From positions 1-64,000 of the forward strand of contig CALWRB010000037.1 in the NCBI GenBank assembly GCA_944383855.1: 64,000 nt of DNA, given 5' to 3'. The translations under genes were made by a program, and so were the position numbers. How positions within the stretch are numbered: the stretch's first letter is position 1; every line of letters starts with the position of its first letter. Under the pieces are notes generated by a model. That model searched no databases. It saw only the letters and a program-made list of their open reading frames with translations, and was not told the DNA's origin. Below are positions 49,660 through 58,682 of this stretch, piece by piece. Origin of the DNA: an uncultured Lachnospiraceae bacterium. GTDB lineage: Bacteria > Bacillota > Clostridia > Lachnospirales > Anaerotignaceae.

Positions 49660-51345
49660 TTATTCTTTTGGCAATTTAAAGGAGCTTTTCAGCGGCACAA
49701 TACGGTTAAACACAAGATGTGCGTCTGTAGTATCTTTGGTATCGACGATATAATAACCGTTACGCATAAACTGGAAACGCTCGCCTTTTTTTGCGTCTTT
49801 GATGTTGGTTTCGATTATCACATTTTCTTTGACCTCCAAAGAATTCGGATTCATAATCATTTCCCCATTCGGATCATCGGGATTATCCAACATCATATAA
49901 TCATACAATCTTGCTGTTGCACGCACATTCTGCTCTGCGCTGACCCAATGCAATGTTCCTTTTACTTTTCTGCCTTCAAAACCGCTTCCGCTTCTGGTTT
50001 CCGGATCGTATGTGCAGTGAACTTCTACCACATTGCCGTTCTCATCTTTGACAAAATCCGTGCAGGTCACAAAATATGCACCTTTCAGTCGAACTTCTTT
50101 TCCGGGCGCCAAGCGGAAGAATTTCTTCACCGGTTCTTCCATAAAGTCTTCCCGTTCAATATACAGCTCTCTGGTAAAAGGAACCTTTCTGGTGCCAAGT
50201 TCCGGATTTTCGGGATTGTTCTCCAGCTCCATCATCTCCACCTGTCCTTCCGGATAGTTGGTGATGACCAGTTTCAAAGGATCTAACACCGCCATTACCA
50301 CGGGCGCTTTTGCTTTCAAATCATCACGGATACAGTAGTCCAAAAGTCCGCTGTCGACCATACTGTTGGCTTTAGACACACCGATTCTTTCACAGAAATC
50401 ACGAATGGACTCGGGTGTATAACCTCTGCGGCGCAGACCGCTGATGGTAGGCATTCTGGGATCGTCCCAACCATCTACCAGTCCATCTTCTACTAAGGCA
50501 CGAAGTTTCCGTTTGCTCATGACAGTATTCGTCATACCAAGACGAGCAAACTCGATCTGTCTGGGGGGATTCACAGTATACCCTGCTTCTCTGACTACCC
50601 AATCGTATAACGGGCGGTGATCTTCAAATTCCATCGTACAAATGGAATGTGTGATACCTTCGATCGCGTCTTCTAACGGATGCGCAAAATCATACATCGG
50701 ATAGATGCACCATTCTGTTCCTGTCGTATGGTGTGCGGAATGAGAGATGCGGTAAATAACAGGATCTCTCATATTGATATTGGGCGAAGCCATATCGATC
50801 TTTGCGCGCAGTGTACGCGTACCATCGGCAAACTCTCCCGCTTTCATGCGTTCAAACAAGTCCAGATTTTCTTCTACACTACGGTTACGGTACGGACTTT
50901 CCTTACCGGGAGTGCTCAAAGTGCCTCTGTATTCGCGCATTTCTTCCGCAGTCAGATCACAGACAAACGCTTTGCCTTCTTTGATCAGTTTCACTGCCAC
51001 TTCATAATATTTCTGGAAATAGGAAGATGCATAATACAGTCTGTCTTCCCAGTCAAAACCAAGCCATTTCACATCTTCCTGAATACTTTCCACATATTCC
51101 ACGTCTTCTTTTGTAGGATTGGTATCGTCAAAACGCAGGTTGCATTTGCCGCCATACAGATTTGCCAGACCAAAATTCAAGCAGATGGATTTTGCATGTC
51201 CGATATGCAGATATCCGTTCGGCTCCGGAGGAAAACGGGTATGAATCTTATTCAGCTCGCCTTTCAAGTCTTCCTGAATATAGCTATGTATAAAGTTACC
51301 TGTTGCGCCCAAGCCGCTGTTTTCAATCATTTTTTCCTCTGCCAT
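49660..51345 (-). CDS. glnS: Glutaminyl-tRNA synthetase
   Basis: Charges tRNA-Gln with glutamine. The 561-residue protein has the class I HIGH motif ([17 protein letters not shown]), the KMSKS-type loop VMSKRKL, and the GlnRS-type anticodon-binding beta domains. There is no C-terminal YqeY-like extension. Many Firmicutes lack GlnRS and use GluRS plus GatCAB; its presence means direct charging occurs here. AGGAGGG precedes the ATG. Confidence 0.96.
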   Translation of the reverse strand: MAEEKMIENSGLGATGNFIHSYIQEDLKGELNKIHTRFPPEPNGYLHIGHAKSICLNFGLANLYGGKCNLRFDDTNPTKEDVEYVESIQEDVKWLGFDWEDRLYYASSYFQKYYEVAVKLIKEGKAFVCDLTAEEMREYRGTLSTPGKESPYRNRSVEENLDLFERMKAGEFADGTRTLRAKIDMASPNINMRDPVIYRISHSAHHTTGTEWCIYPMYDFAHPLEDAIEGITHSICTMEFEDHRPLYDWVVREAGYTVNPPRQIEFARLGMTNTVMSKRKLRALVEDGLVDGWDDPRMPTISGLRRRGYTPESIRDFCERIGVSKANSMVDSGLLDYCIRDDLKAKAPVVMAVLDPLKLVITNYPEGQVEMMELENNPENPELGTRKVPFTRELYIEREDFMEEPVKKFFRLAPGKEVRLKGAYFVTCTDFVKDENGNVVEVHCTYDPETRSGSGFEGRKVKGTLHWVSAEQNVRATARLYDYMMLDNPDDPNGEMIMNPNSLEVKENVIIETNIKDAKKGERFQFMRNGYYIVDTKDTTDAHLVFNRIVPLKSSFKLPKE

Positions 51346-51394
51346 AGGATAATTCCCTCCTGAACTTCATTCATAAATCTAAATTATGTCTTAC

Positions 51395-51423
51395 ATTATA
51401 ATATAGCGTAACCCGAAACGCAA
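51395..51423 (-). promoter_or_regulatory. Sigma-A promoter of glnS
   Basis: Minus-strand TTGCGT (51418-51423), 17 bases, TATAAT (51395-51400), 50 bases before the start codon. No T-box leader is seen. Confidence 0.7.
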
Positions 51424-51518
51424 TAAAAATGCATGAAATTCTTCTTTCCGCCTAACCATACCGATTTTCTTGATACGTTCCATTCTGCTATCGTATTTTA
51501 TAAAATTTAAAATTTAAA

Positions 51519-51554
51519 AAAGAAACCCTTGCGGTCTGACCGCAAAGGCTTCTT
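51519..51554 (-). terminator. Terminator of the nhaC-ortA-ortB operon
   Basis: A 16-bp stem with two mismatches (51519-51534 with 51539-51554) followed by a T run on the minus strand, 50 bases after the ortB stop. An eight-G run (51575-51582) lies between the stop and the hairpin. Confidence 0.75.
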
Positions 51555-51604
51555 TCATCATGCTGTAAATAAAAGGGGGGGGCTGTGTTTACTTTTATGC
51601 TTTC

Positions 51605-53026
51605 TTATTTTACTGTTACATCATATTTTTTCAGTTCCGCAACTACAAATTCTCTGCTTTCACGGATTTCGTCCATGATAAAGCGTACGTCTTCTTCTGT
51701 TGCCTCTGTCATATGATAGTTCTTCACACAATTATGTACATAGGAGCATTTTGCTTTCTCCATGTCATACTCTCTTGCCTGGATCATGGACGGATCTTCA
51801 GGGAATACCAGTGTCTTGCCGGGCACCTCGGTATCAGGATCGCCAAAGAGAACCTGTACGCCGTTTTGTTTTGCAAATGTCAGCTGCGGCATTGTGTGTT
51901 TTCCGGCACCTGTATACTCTGTTTCCTGCACAATGATGATCTGGTCTTCGTCCATCTGCTGTGCCAGGGCAAATGCTGCTGTCAAAGAGGTATTGCCCGC
52001 AGGACCTCTTTCGTATCCTTCCAAAACAGCCAATGCCTGTGTGATATAGAATACTTCGCCCTGTTTTACTGTCACATAACGGTCCATATAACGCAGGGTT
52101 CTTGCCGCATTTCTCGGGCAGTCGGAGCGATCGGGCCATGTTACGAACGGAATCGCAAATCCGGTATGTCCAGTAGTGCAGGATTTTTTGTTAAAGTCAT
52201 GGTCAGATGCCATGTGCAGTCCGCTCAGGTCGATACTTGCACCGATCACCTGTGTATTTACTGCACCTGCCTTGATCAGACCTCTTGCAGTACCTGTCAG
52301 GTTTCCGCCGCCGGCGTTTGTGCATACAACCGCATCAGGGTCTTTGCCAAAACGCTCTCTGCACTGAACTGCCAGCTCATATCCTAATGTTTCTACCCCG
52401 GCGATACCGAAAGGTGTATACAAAGATGCATTAAAGTATCCTGTTTCTTCTAACAATCCCAAGAATGTGGTAAACAGTTCAGGACCAACTGTCAGCTGTA
52501 CAACCTCTGCGCCGTACGCTTCACAAATTCTCTGTTTTTCCAGAATTTCAGGCTGACCAACTTTATTGTTATCATAGCACTCCTGCACAACGATACATTT
52601 TAGCCCCTGCATAGCTGCCTGTGCCGCTACTGCTGCACCATAGTTACCGCTGGTTGCAGATATTACACCTTTATAACCAAGTCTTTTCGCCTGTTCTACA
52701 GAGATAGCAGCACGTCTTGCTTTAAAGCTTCCGGAAGCGTTACAAGCTTCGTCTTTGATGAAAATTCTCGCGCCTTTTCCTGCCGGTGCATATTTTCTTG
52801 CCAAAGCTGTAATATTACGCAATTCGATCAAAGGTGTATTACCAACCGCATGATCCAGCTGGATTTTACGCATATCATCCATAGTGTATCCGACTTCGCT
52901 CATCATCTTTTCGTAATCAAAGCCGATACCCGGCAGCTCAAAGTCTTCATAACTAATGCGCATTGCCGCTTTCATAATATCATTTTTTCTCTCGTTGATT
53001 GCTTCATAAGACATGTCTTTTGCCAT
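51605..53026 (-). CDS. ortB: 2-Amino-4-oxopentanoate thiolase, beta subunit (OrtB)
   Basis: PLP-dependent subunit of the thiolase that, with CoA, splits 2-amino-4-oxopentanoate into acetyl-CoA and D-alanine in ornithine fermentation. The 473-residue protein has a threonine-synthase-like fold: NASGSFKARRAAIS with the PLP lysine, ISATSGNYGAAVAAQAA for cofactor phosphate, and CTNAGGGNLTGTARG. Its ATG overlaps the ortA stop by one base, preceded by GGAGGTG. The other genes of the ornithine pathway (racemase, aminomutase, 2,4-diaminopentanoate dehydrogenase) are not in the window, so substrate supply must come from elsewhere or differ. Confidence 0.92.
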   Translation of the reverse strand: MAKDMSYEAINERKNDIMKAAMRISYEDFELPGIGFDYEKMMSEVGYTMDDMRKIQLDHAVGNTPLIELRNITALARKYAPAGKGARIFIKDEACNASGSFKARRAAISVEQAKRLGYKGVISATSGNYGAAVAAQAAMQGLKCIVVQECYDNNKVGQPEILEKQRICEAYGAEVVQLTVGPELFTTFLGLLEETGYFNASLYTPFGIAGVETLGYELAVQCRERFGKDPDAVVCTNAGGGNLTGTARGLIKAGAVNTQVIGASIDLSGLHMASDHDFNKKSCTTGHTGFAIPFVTWPDRSDCPRNAARTLRYMDRYVTVKQGEVFYITQALAVLEGYERGPAGNTSLTAAFALAQQMDEDQIIIVQETEYTGAGKHTMPQLTFAKQNGVQVLFGDPDTEVPGKTLVFPEDPSMIQAREYDMEKAKCSYVHNCVKNYHMTEATEEDVRFIMDEIRESREFVVAELKKYDVTVK

Positions 53027-53331
53027 TAGTTCTCACCTCCGTACAGGATTTCTTTTAACTGTCGCTCGATTTTCAGCAGTTCAGGCTGAAATTCACCATA
53101 GTCATGGATATATCTGGGATTTACATCCACCAGATACCCTTCTACCAGTCGACCGGTCGTTGTTTTCACCTGTACCAGTTCGCCTTCTTTGGCATCTGCC
53201 AGGGCTTCTCCTTTGACCCACATTTTTAGATCGCATTTCTGGGTATCTTCCGGAACTTGAGGCGCTCTGTGTCCGGCTTTTAAGACTGTATTTTCAATCT
53301 GTACCCAATCGCCTTTCTTTGCTTCTACCAT
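53026..53331 (-). CDS. ortA: 2-Amino-4-oxopentanoate thiolase, alpha subunit (OrtA)
   Basis: A 101-residue partner of OrtB with the typical beginning KGDWVQIENTVLKAGHRAPQ and the end NPRYIHDYGEFQPELL. The role is fixed by its pairing with ortB, one base overlap, in the same order as in Clostridium sticklandii and C. difficile. AGGAG lies 9 bases before the ATG. The 65 bases between nhaC and ortA hold no terminator or promoter that I can see. Confidence 0.92.
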   Translation of the reverse strand: MVEAKKGDWVQIENTVLKAGHRAPQVPEDTQKCDLKMWVKGEALADAKEGELVQVKTTTGRLVEGYLVDVNPRYIHDYGEFQPELLKIERQLKEILYGGEN

Positions 53332-53396
53332 GCATCGTCACTCCTTTTTCTTTTCCTGCTGGTTTCCTATCTGTAATATTTATTTCATTCTTTTTA

Positions 53397-54851
53397 TTAT
53401 AAAACGCCTTTTTCCTCATATTCCCGTTTCATTTCGGGGCTAAGTTTATTCATGTAGTCCTGTCTGCCGATACCCATAACCATCGTTACAAACATTACAA
53501 TCAGCATTGCAAAACTATAGAATACACAAGGCATTACCTGCAAAGCGGACAGCGGAGCAGATGAATCTGCTGCAAAACCAAGTGTATAGATCATCGCAGG
53601 TGTCCAAGGTAAGCAGTAAACCAATGTATTAGACTGCGCGTCCATTAAGTTTGCCGCACGGTAAGGGCTGATACCATGTTTTCTGGACAAAGGTTTTGCG
53701 AAAGAAGCGCCAACTGCCAGAATTGCGGGTGCATTCAGACCCATCAGAGCAGAAAGGATAATTACCATCAGGGAAATTGTTAACTCTGCGCTGAAAGGAG
53801 TTTTAGCAATGGTTCCCAGAGATTCCAAAAGCATAATGTCGCCTTCGCCCCTTCTCATAATATTGATGGAACCAAACAGCAGCAATGCCAAAATACATAC
53901 CTGCAACATACCGGAAATACCACTGTAAAGAACACCGTCTACCACACGATCCAAACCTTCTCCGTGTACAGCCAAAACAGCGGGTACTTCGGGATTTGCA
54001 ACATCAATCTGAACAAAATCAAACAGACCGCATACGCAAGCAACAATAATACCTATCACGGTACCGATGGTAGTCGCAATGATGATATCACCTGTTTTGA
54101 TCGCTACAAAGATAGTCAAAACAACAGGAATAAACATTGCCAATGTCAAAGGATTATATTGATAGCCGCCTGTTGCCGTGCCGTTACCGTCTACCATCAT
54201 ACCATAGACGATGATAGCCAAAATCGTCAACGCCCCTGCTACCAATGCATACTTCAATCTGGAACGAACAACGCCTGGAACATCAACACCCTGAGAGGTT
54301 GCGGAACAAATGGTAGTGTCAGATACCGGTGCCAGGTTATCACCAAATGCCGCGCCGGAGATGATCGCACCAGCCAAAAGAGCAGGATTGCCGCCCAAAG
54401 CTACGCCGGCAGGATAAAGCACGCCCATGCCTGCCGCGATGGTACCAAAACCGGTACCGGAAGCAGTCGCCAAAATCGCGGATGCCACAAATGTAATGAC
54501 AGCGAATGTCGTGCTGCCTACACCAAAGCTTGCTGCAACACCGGCAACACCGTCTGCCAGACCGGATGTTCTCAATACTCTGGAGAACACACCTGCAAAA
54601 ATCCAGCAAACCACGGGGATAATCGCTTCTTTACTTGCCATACCTTCGATAACAACTTCCGCGTAATATTTCTTGTCTTTTGCCAAGAAAAACGGGAGCA
54701 AAATCGCAGTGAAGGCAGGTACCCAAAGCGCACCATCAGAAATAGAGCCCCAGATGAAAGTCGTCAGGACAATCAGTGCCAAAAAAACAATGAATGGCAA
54801 AAATGATACCCAAGTTCCTCCGTAGAATTCTAACTTCCTTGCTTTTTCCAT
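53397..54851 (-). CDS. nhaC: NhaC-family Na+/H+ antiporter-type transporter
   Basis: A 484-residue membrane protein with about twelve hydrophobic segments and the glycine-rich NhaC pattern (TASGTGFGTIAAGMGVLYPAG; GAAFGDNLAPVSDTTICSA). NhaC proteins exchange Na+ for H+ or for organic ions such as malate/lactate; in amino-acid fermenters they are often placed with degradation genes, and C. difficile has one with its ornithine cluster. The ATG at 54849-54851 has AAGGAGGT 6 bases upstream. The sigma-54 promoter 55 bases upstream makes it the first gene of nhaC-ortA-ortB. The substrate is uncertain. Confidence 0.9.
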   Translation of the reverse strand: MEKARKLEFYGGTWVSFLPFIVFLALIVLTTFIWGSISDGALWVPAFTAILLPFFLAKDKKYYAEVVIEGMASKEAIIPVVCWIFAGVFSRVLRTSGLADGVAGVAASFGVGSTTFAVITFVASAILATASGTGFGTIAAGMGVLYPAGVALGGNPALLAGAIISGAAFGDNLAPVSDTTICSATSQGVDVPGVVRSRLKYALVAGALTILAIIVYGMMVDGNGTATGGYQYNPLTLAMFIPVVLTIFVAIKTGDIIIATTIGTVIGIIVACVCGLFDFVQIDVANPEVPAVLAVHGEGLDRVVDGVLYSGISGMLQVCILALLLFGSINIMRRGEGDIMLLESLGTIAKTPFSAELTISLMVIILSALMGLNAPAILAVGASFAKPLSRKHGISPYRAANLMDAQSNTLVYCLPWTPAMIYTLGFAADSSAPLSALQVMPCVFYSFAMLIVMFVTMVMGIGRQDYMNKLSPEMKREYEEKGVL

Positions 54852-54905
54852 AATGAAACCTCCTTTGAAAAAAAAGTATGATAATTTCTTTACACTTTTT
54901 TTATA

Positions 54906-54921
54906 AGCAAAAACCGTGCCA
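54906..54921 (-). promoter_or_regulatory. Sigma-54 (-24/-12) promoter of nhaC-ortA-ortB
   Basis: Minus-strand TGGCAC (54916-54921), 5 bases, TTGCT (54906-54910): a full match to the sigma-54 consensus TGGCAC-N5-TTGCW, with GG and GC at the exact spacing. It faces nhaC and lies downstream of a sigma-54 activator gene. No competing sigma-A promoter is seen in this interval. Confidence 0.92.
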
Positions 54922-54975
54922 CCCGTAAAACAACACAAAATATGGGTTTTTGACGTGTTTTTTTTCATAAAAAAT

Positions 54976-55009
54976 AGGAAATAAATCTCCATATGGAAAT
55001 TTATTTCCT
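54976..55009. promoter_or_regulatory. 34-bp near-perfect palindrome, candidate activator site
   Basis: AGGAAATAAAT and its exact complement ATTTATTTCCT flank a TCCATATGGA core. The whole 34-bp element is symmetric apart from one base pair. It lies about 80-115 bases upstream of the expected sigma-54 transcription start, the usual range for enhancer-binding proteins, and 16 bases after the activator gene stop codon. On the minus strand it is followed by TATTTTTTA, so it may alternatively, or also, be the terminator of the kinase-regulator operon. Confidence 0.6.
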
Positions 55010-55025
55010 GGTAAAAAAATTCCTA

Positions 55026-56387
55026 TTATCGTTTGGTTTCTATATTATATTCAGTAATTTTGTTAAAAAGCTGTCTGCGACTGATTCCCATTTTTTCCGC
55101 AGCCTTGGAAATATTATTGTTACATAACTCCAGCATTTGCTCTATATAACTGATCTCAAAAGCCTGTTTTGCTTCTTTATACGGCGGAAGGCTTTTAAGT
55201 TCACTGCCCGGTTTCGTTCTGTTTTCGGCAAGTTTCAATCCGTGTAGAGATAATGTCCCGTCTTGGGATAATATCACCAATCGTTCGATGATATTCTTCA
55301 TTTCACGAATATTTCCGGGATAGCTATGTTCCAGTAAAAAATGCCTGGTTTCTTCCGGAATGTGTGTGATTTGTTTTCCGGTTTCTTTTTGATACTTGTT
55401 CAAGAAAAACGCAACGAATTCCGGCAGATCCTCTTTCCTTTCCCGCAAAGGTGGTACGCGAATCTCGATCGTGTTAATACGATATAAAAAATCCTCACGA
55501 AATGTCCCGTTTTTCACAGCCTGATACAAATCTCGGTTCGTCGCACTAAGCAGGCGAAAATTGACATCGATCAACTGATTGGAACCGATCCTTTCAATTT
55601 GCTTGGTTTCCAATACGCGAAGCAGGGCTACCTGTGTGGATACTTCCATCTCTCCGATCTCGTCCAAAAAAATCGTGCCACCGCTTCCGGATTCTATTTT
55701 CCCGATCCGTTTATTGACAGCGCCGGTAAACGCGCCCTTTTCGTGCCCAAACAATTCAGATTCGATCAGCTTATCCGGATAATTTTTACAGTTAATGGGA
55801 ATAAAGAGCTTGTTTGCCCGATCACTTTGCAGATGGATCTGACTGGCAACGATCTCTTTTCCGACACCGGTTTCCCCTGTGATCAAAACACTGGCATTCG
55901 ACTTTGCCACTTCCGAAACGATCGTCCAGACCTCCTGCATTTTGGGGCTTTTGCTGCTCAGCAGGAACTGCGTCTGGTTATTTGACTCCTGCTGATTGCG
56001 TATCGCCTTCAGTTCCATAATGCTTTTTGCTTTTCTGATCTCCAGCAGCAGATCTACCGGATTGTTTCCTTTGATAAAATATCCGAACGCACCCATTTTG
56101 GTAGTCTGTACCGCAGTTTCGATACTGCCGTATGCCGTCAGCATAATGACTTCGATTTCTTCTTTATAAATCTGCTTGATTTTTTCCAAAAAAACGATCC
56201 CGTCCATTCCCGGCATCATAATATCCGTAATGACCAGCGGGTGATATTCCCCTTCCAATATTTCCAACGCTTCCGTGGCAGATGCGGCAATGCTGACGGA
56301 ATATCCCTCTGCATGCAAAAGCATTTCCAAACTTTCTCTTGCCTCCCGCTCATCGTCCACGACCAATATTTTAAAGATTTCTTTCAT
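55026..56387 (-). CDS. Sigma-54-dependent response regulator (NtrC family)
   Basis: A 453-residue activator with three domains. The receiver (residues 1-120) has ILVVDDE and the phosphorylatable Asp in VITDIMMPGMDG. The AAA+ domain has Walker A GETGVGKE, the sigma-54-contacting loop GAFTGA, and FLDEIGEM. A Fis-type helix-turn-helix ends the protein (NNISKAAEKMGISRRQLFNKI). The ATG at 56385-56387 overlaps the kinase stop by 4 bases and has GGAGGG 8 bases upstream. It lies immediately before the sigma-54 promoter of nhaC-ortA-ortB and is almost certainly its activator; rpoN must be elsewhere. Confidence 0.95.
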   Translation of the reverse strand: MKEIFKILVVDDEREARESLEMLLHAEGYSVSIAASATEALEILEGEYHPLVITDIMMPGMDGIVFLEKIKQIYKEEIEVIMLTAYGSIETAVQTTKMGAFGYFIKGNNPVDLLLEIRKAKSIMELKAIRNQQESNNQTQFLLSSKSPKMQEVWTIVSEVAKSNASVLITGETGVGKEIVASQIHLQSDRANKLFIPINCKNYPDKLIESELFGHEKGAFTGAVNKRIGKIESGSGGTIFLDEIGEMEVSTQVALLRVLETKQIERIGSNQLIDVNFRLLSATNRDLYQAVKNGTFREDFLYRINTIEIRVPPLRERKEDLPEFVAFFLNKYQKETGKQITHIPEETRHFLLEHSYPGNIREMKNIIERLVILSQDGTLSLHGLKLAENRTKPGSELKSLPPYKEAKQAFEISYIEQMLELCNNNISKAAEKMGISRRQLFNKITEYNIETKR

Positions 56388-58408
56388 TCTGCATTCCCTC
56401 CACGTCCGATATCCGGCAAGCAAATACGAAAAGTGGTGCCTGTTCCAACTTTACTCTCCACTTTGATCTCGCCCGACAGCTTTTCCACTTCAGAATAAAC
56501 AACAAATAGCCCAAGACCGGTCCCTTTGCCGGGATCTTTGGTAGTAAAGAACGGGTTAAACAAATTTTCCATGCATTCCTCCGGAATGCCGCACCCGTTA
56601 TCCTCACAGCAAATGATAATCTCTGCACCGCTTTTTTCTCCGGAGAGGATCAGTTTACCATCAAAATCCATCGCATCAATGGCATTGGAAACCAGATTTT
56701 CCAGTATATGTTTCAACGACTCTTGATTGCAAATAAAATACAGTTCCTTACTGCATCGTATTTCCGTATGGATATTTTTCTTTTTTATCCCGTTTTCATG
56801 CAGCTGCAAAATGCTCTCCATAATTTGATATAAACCTATCTTTTCAAACTGATTTCCGGAAATGTGCCAGAAATTCATAACGTTATCAATGATCCTGTTT
56901 GCTTTTTTCACGCTGTCGTCGATATATCCCAAAGAACGCTTCCCGTTCTCGTCCACAGAGATATTTTCGTGCAGCATATAGGTATGCAGACGGATCACCG
57001 AAAGCGGATTGCGGATCTGATGCGCCATACCCGCTGCCAGCTGACCTACCGCCAACATCTTGGACGACTGCAGCAGCTGCATTTTGTTGACCTCATCAAT
57101 GGTAATGTTACGCAGTGTCAAAAGAATACTCATATCAGGCGCTTCCATATGATAAGTCTGCATTTCGTAAACATCTTTTCCGCTTTTGAATTTGCACTGT
57201 TTTCCGTCTTGCTTCAGTGCTTCTTCCAATGCATTCTGCACTTCTTCTTTCTGCAGTTTTCCAAACAATATCTGTACCGGCTTACCAATGCACTGCTCGA
57301 TCGGCAGCTCTGCGTAACGTAGTATCCCCTTGTTGGCATTGATCACTTTCCGTTCTTCATCCAATATTGCAATATATTCCGGAATACTGTCAAAAATCAG
57401 CTGTAACTCATTTCGGTTGGTTTCCAGTTCTCTGGTCCTTGTACGCACCATTTTTTTCAAAGATCTGTTGTTCAACGAAATAAAACCAATGGTCAACAGC
57501 AAAGCCGCACCGGAGATCAGGACGATCCGAATATAGCGTTTTTCCGGTTCCGCTTGGATCAACGGTGTAGAGATACCAAACCACTTTTGCTGTATTTTCT
57601 CTAACTGCCCCTGACCGTTTACCTCTCGGATCACACGATTGATGATCGGTATCAGATCTTGGTGGGTTTTCGGCATGGCAAGCACAACAGGTTCTTCATA
57701 TAAGGCGGTGCTGAGCATGCGAAATTCCGAAATTCCGGTCCATTCCGTAATGTAGTAAGACAAAATCGGTTCATCTCCCACCACGGCATCTACCTCTGCA
57801 TTCGCTAACATCTCCATGCCTTCTTCGATATTACCGACATAAACCAACTGCGCGCCGGGATAGTTTTTTTGCATATACTGATTCGCGTAGTCCCCTCTTT
57901 CTGTGGCGATCTGCATACTGTTGATGTCGTCCACCGTAAATTTGGAGTCCTCCCGCACGACTAAACTGGTACGCAAATTATAGATCGGGTCTGTAAAAAC
58001 ATAATTCTTTTCACGTTCTTCATTCACGAACATATCGCAGAAATCCGTTTCGCCGTTTTTCAGTTTTTCCAGCGCTTCTTCCCATGGATACGGCTCCATA
58101 CGGATCTCCACTCCAAGCTCCAAAGCCAACTGCGACATATAATCTACCACTACACCTTTATATACCCCGTCTGAGTCCACAAAACGCAACGGGGGCGCAT
58201 TGGAATTCGCACCGTAAACCAAACAGTCGTCTTCTCCTAAATATTTCTTCAAAATGTAATATTTTTCACCGTCTTCGGTTTTTTGGATCGCGATATACAA
58301 CAGACTCAACGCGATCGAAGCCACGATCAGCGCACCTAAAAAGAAGATCCCCCATTTCCTGTTTTGCTGCCATAAATATTTTCTCCAATCTTCCTGTTTT
58401 TTCTGCAT
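56384..58408 (-). CDS. Sensor histidine kinase with solute-binding (SBP_bac_3) sensor domain
   Basis: A 674-residue membrane kinase. TM1 (about residues 21-41) is followed by an extracytoplasmic domain of the amino-acid-binding type (SBP_bac_3, about 60-290; [53 protein letters not shown]). Then come TM2 (about 300-320), a PAS domain ([21 protein letters not shown]), the phosphoacceptor His in [14 protein letters not shown], and the ATPase domain ([20 protein letters not shown]). The sensor type suggests detection of an amino acid or related ligand outside the cell. The ATG at 58406-58408 is chosen with GGGGGA upstream; it is operonic with the activator. Confidence 0.94.
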   Translation of the reverse strand: MQKKQEDWRKYLWQQNRKWGIFFLGALIVASIALSLLYIAIQKTEDGEKYYILKKYLGEDDCLVYGANSNAPPLRFVDSDGVYKGVVVDYMSQLALELGVEIRMEPYPWEEALEKLKNGETDFCDMFVNEEREKNYVFTDPIYNLRTSLVVREDSKFTVDDINSMQIATERGDYANQYMQKNYPGAQLVYVGNIEEGMEMLANAEVDAVVGDEPILSYYITEWTGISEFRMLSTALYEEPVVLAMPKTHQDLIPIINRVIREVNGQGQLEKIQQKWFGISTPLIQAEPEKRYIRIVLISGAALLLTIGFISLNNRSLKKMVRTRTRELETNRNELQLIFDSIPEYIAILDEERKVINANKGILRYAELPIEQCIGKPVQILFGKLQKEEVQNALEEALKQDGKQCKFKSGKDVYEMQTYHMEAPDMSILLTLRNITIDEVNKMQLLQSSKMLAVGQLAAGMAHQIRNPLSVIRLHTYMLHENISVDENGKRSLGYIDDSVKKANRIIDNVMNFWHISGNQFEKIGLYQIMESILQLHENGIKKKNIHTEIRCSKELYFICNQESLKHILENLVSNAIDAMDFDGKLILSGEKSGAEIIICCEDNGCGIPEECMENLFNPFFTTKDPGKGTGLGLFVVYSEVEKLSGEIKVESKVGTGTTFRICLPDIGRGGNAE

Positions 58409-58574
58409 ATCTTTTCCCCCATGCCGATTTTCCACTTTTTTCTTCTTCCATGGTATCATTTTGGCACTTTGTGTGCAAGCAGCACCGAAAACTTTCGTTC
58501 CTTTTTCATCGAAAGCAGACAAACTTCCACTCTCCGGCGCTGTTATTTGGAAATGCCCGTTTTCGTTTTTCATA

Positions 58575-58615
58575 AAAAATGACAGCCGAAAAAAACTTTT
58601 CCGACTGTCATTTTT
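58575..58615 (-). terminator. Terminator after the GGDEF/EAL gene
   Basis: A perfect 11-bp stem (58575-58585 with 58605-58615), with further pairing in the loop, followed by a T run on the minus strand. It separates the cyclic-di-GMP genes from the kinase operon. Confidence 0.85.
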
Positions 58616-58682
58616 AAAGTTCTCATTTTCGCTGCGATTTCATGTTGACTGCAAGAAACGGTTGTTTCCTGCGGTTTCTTCC

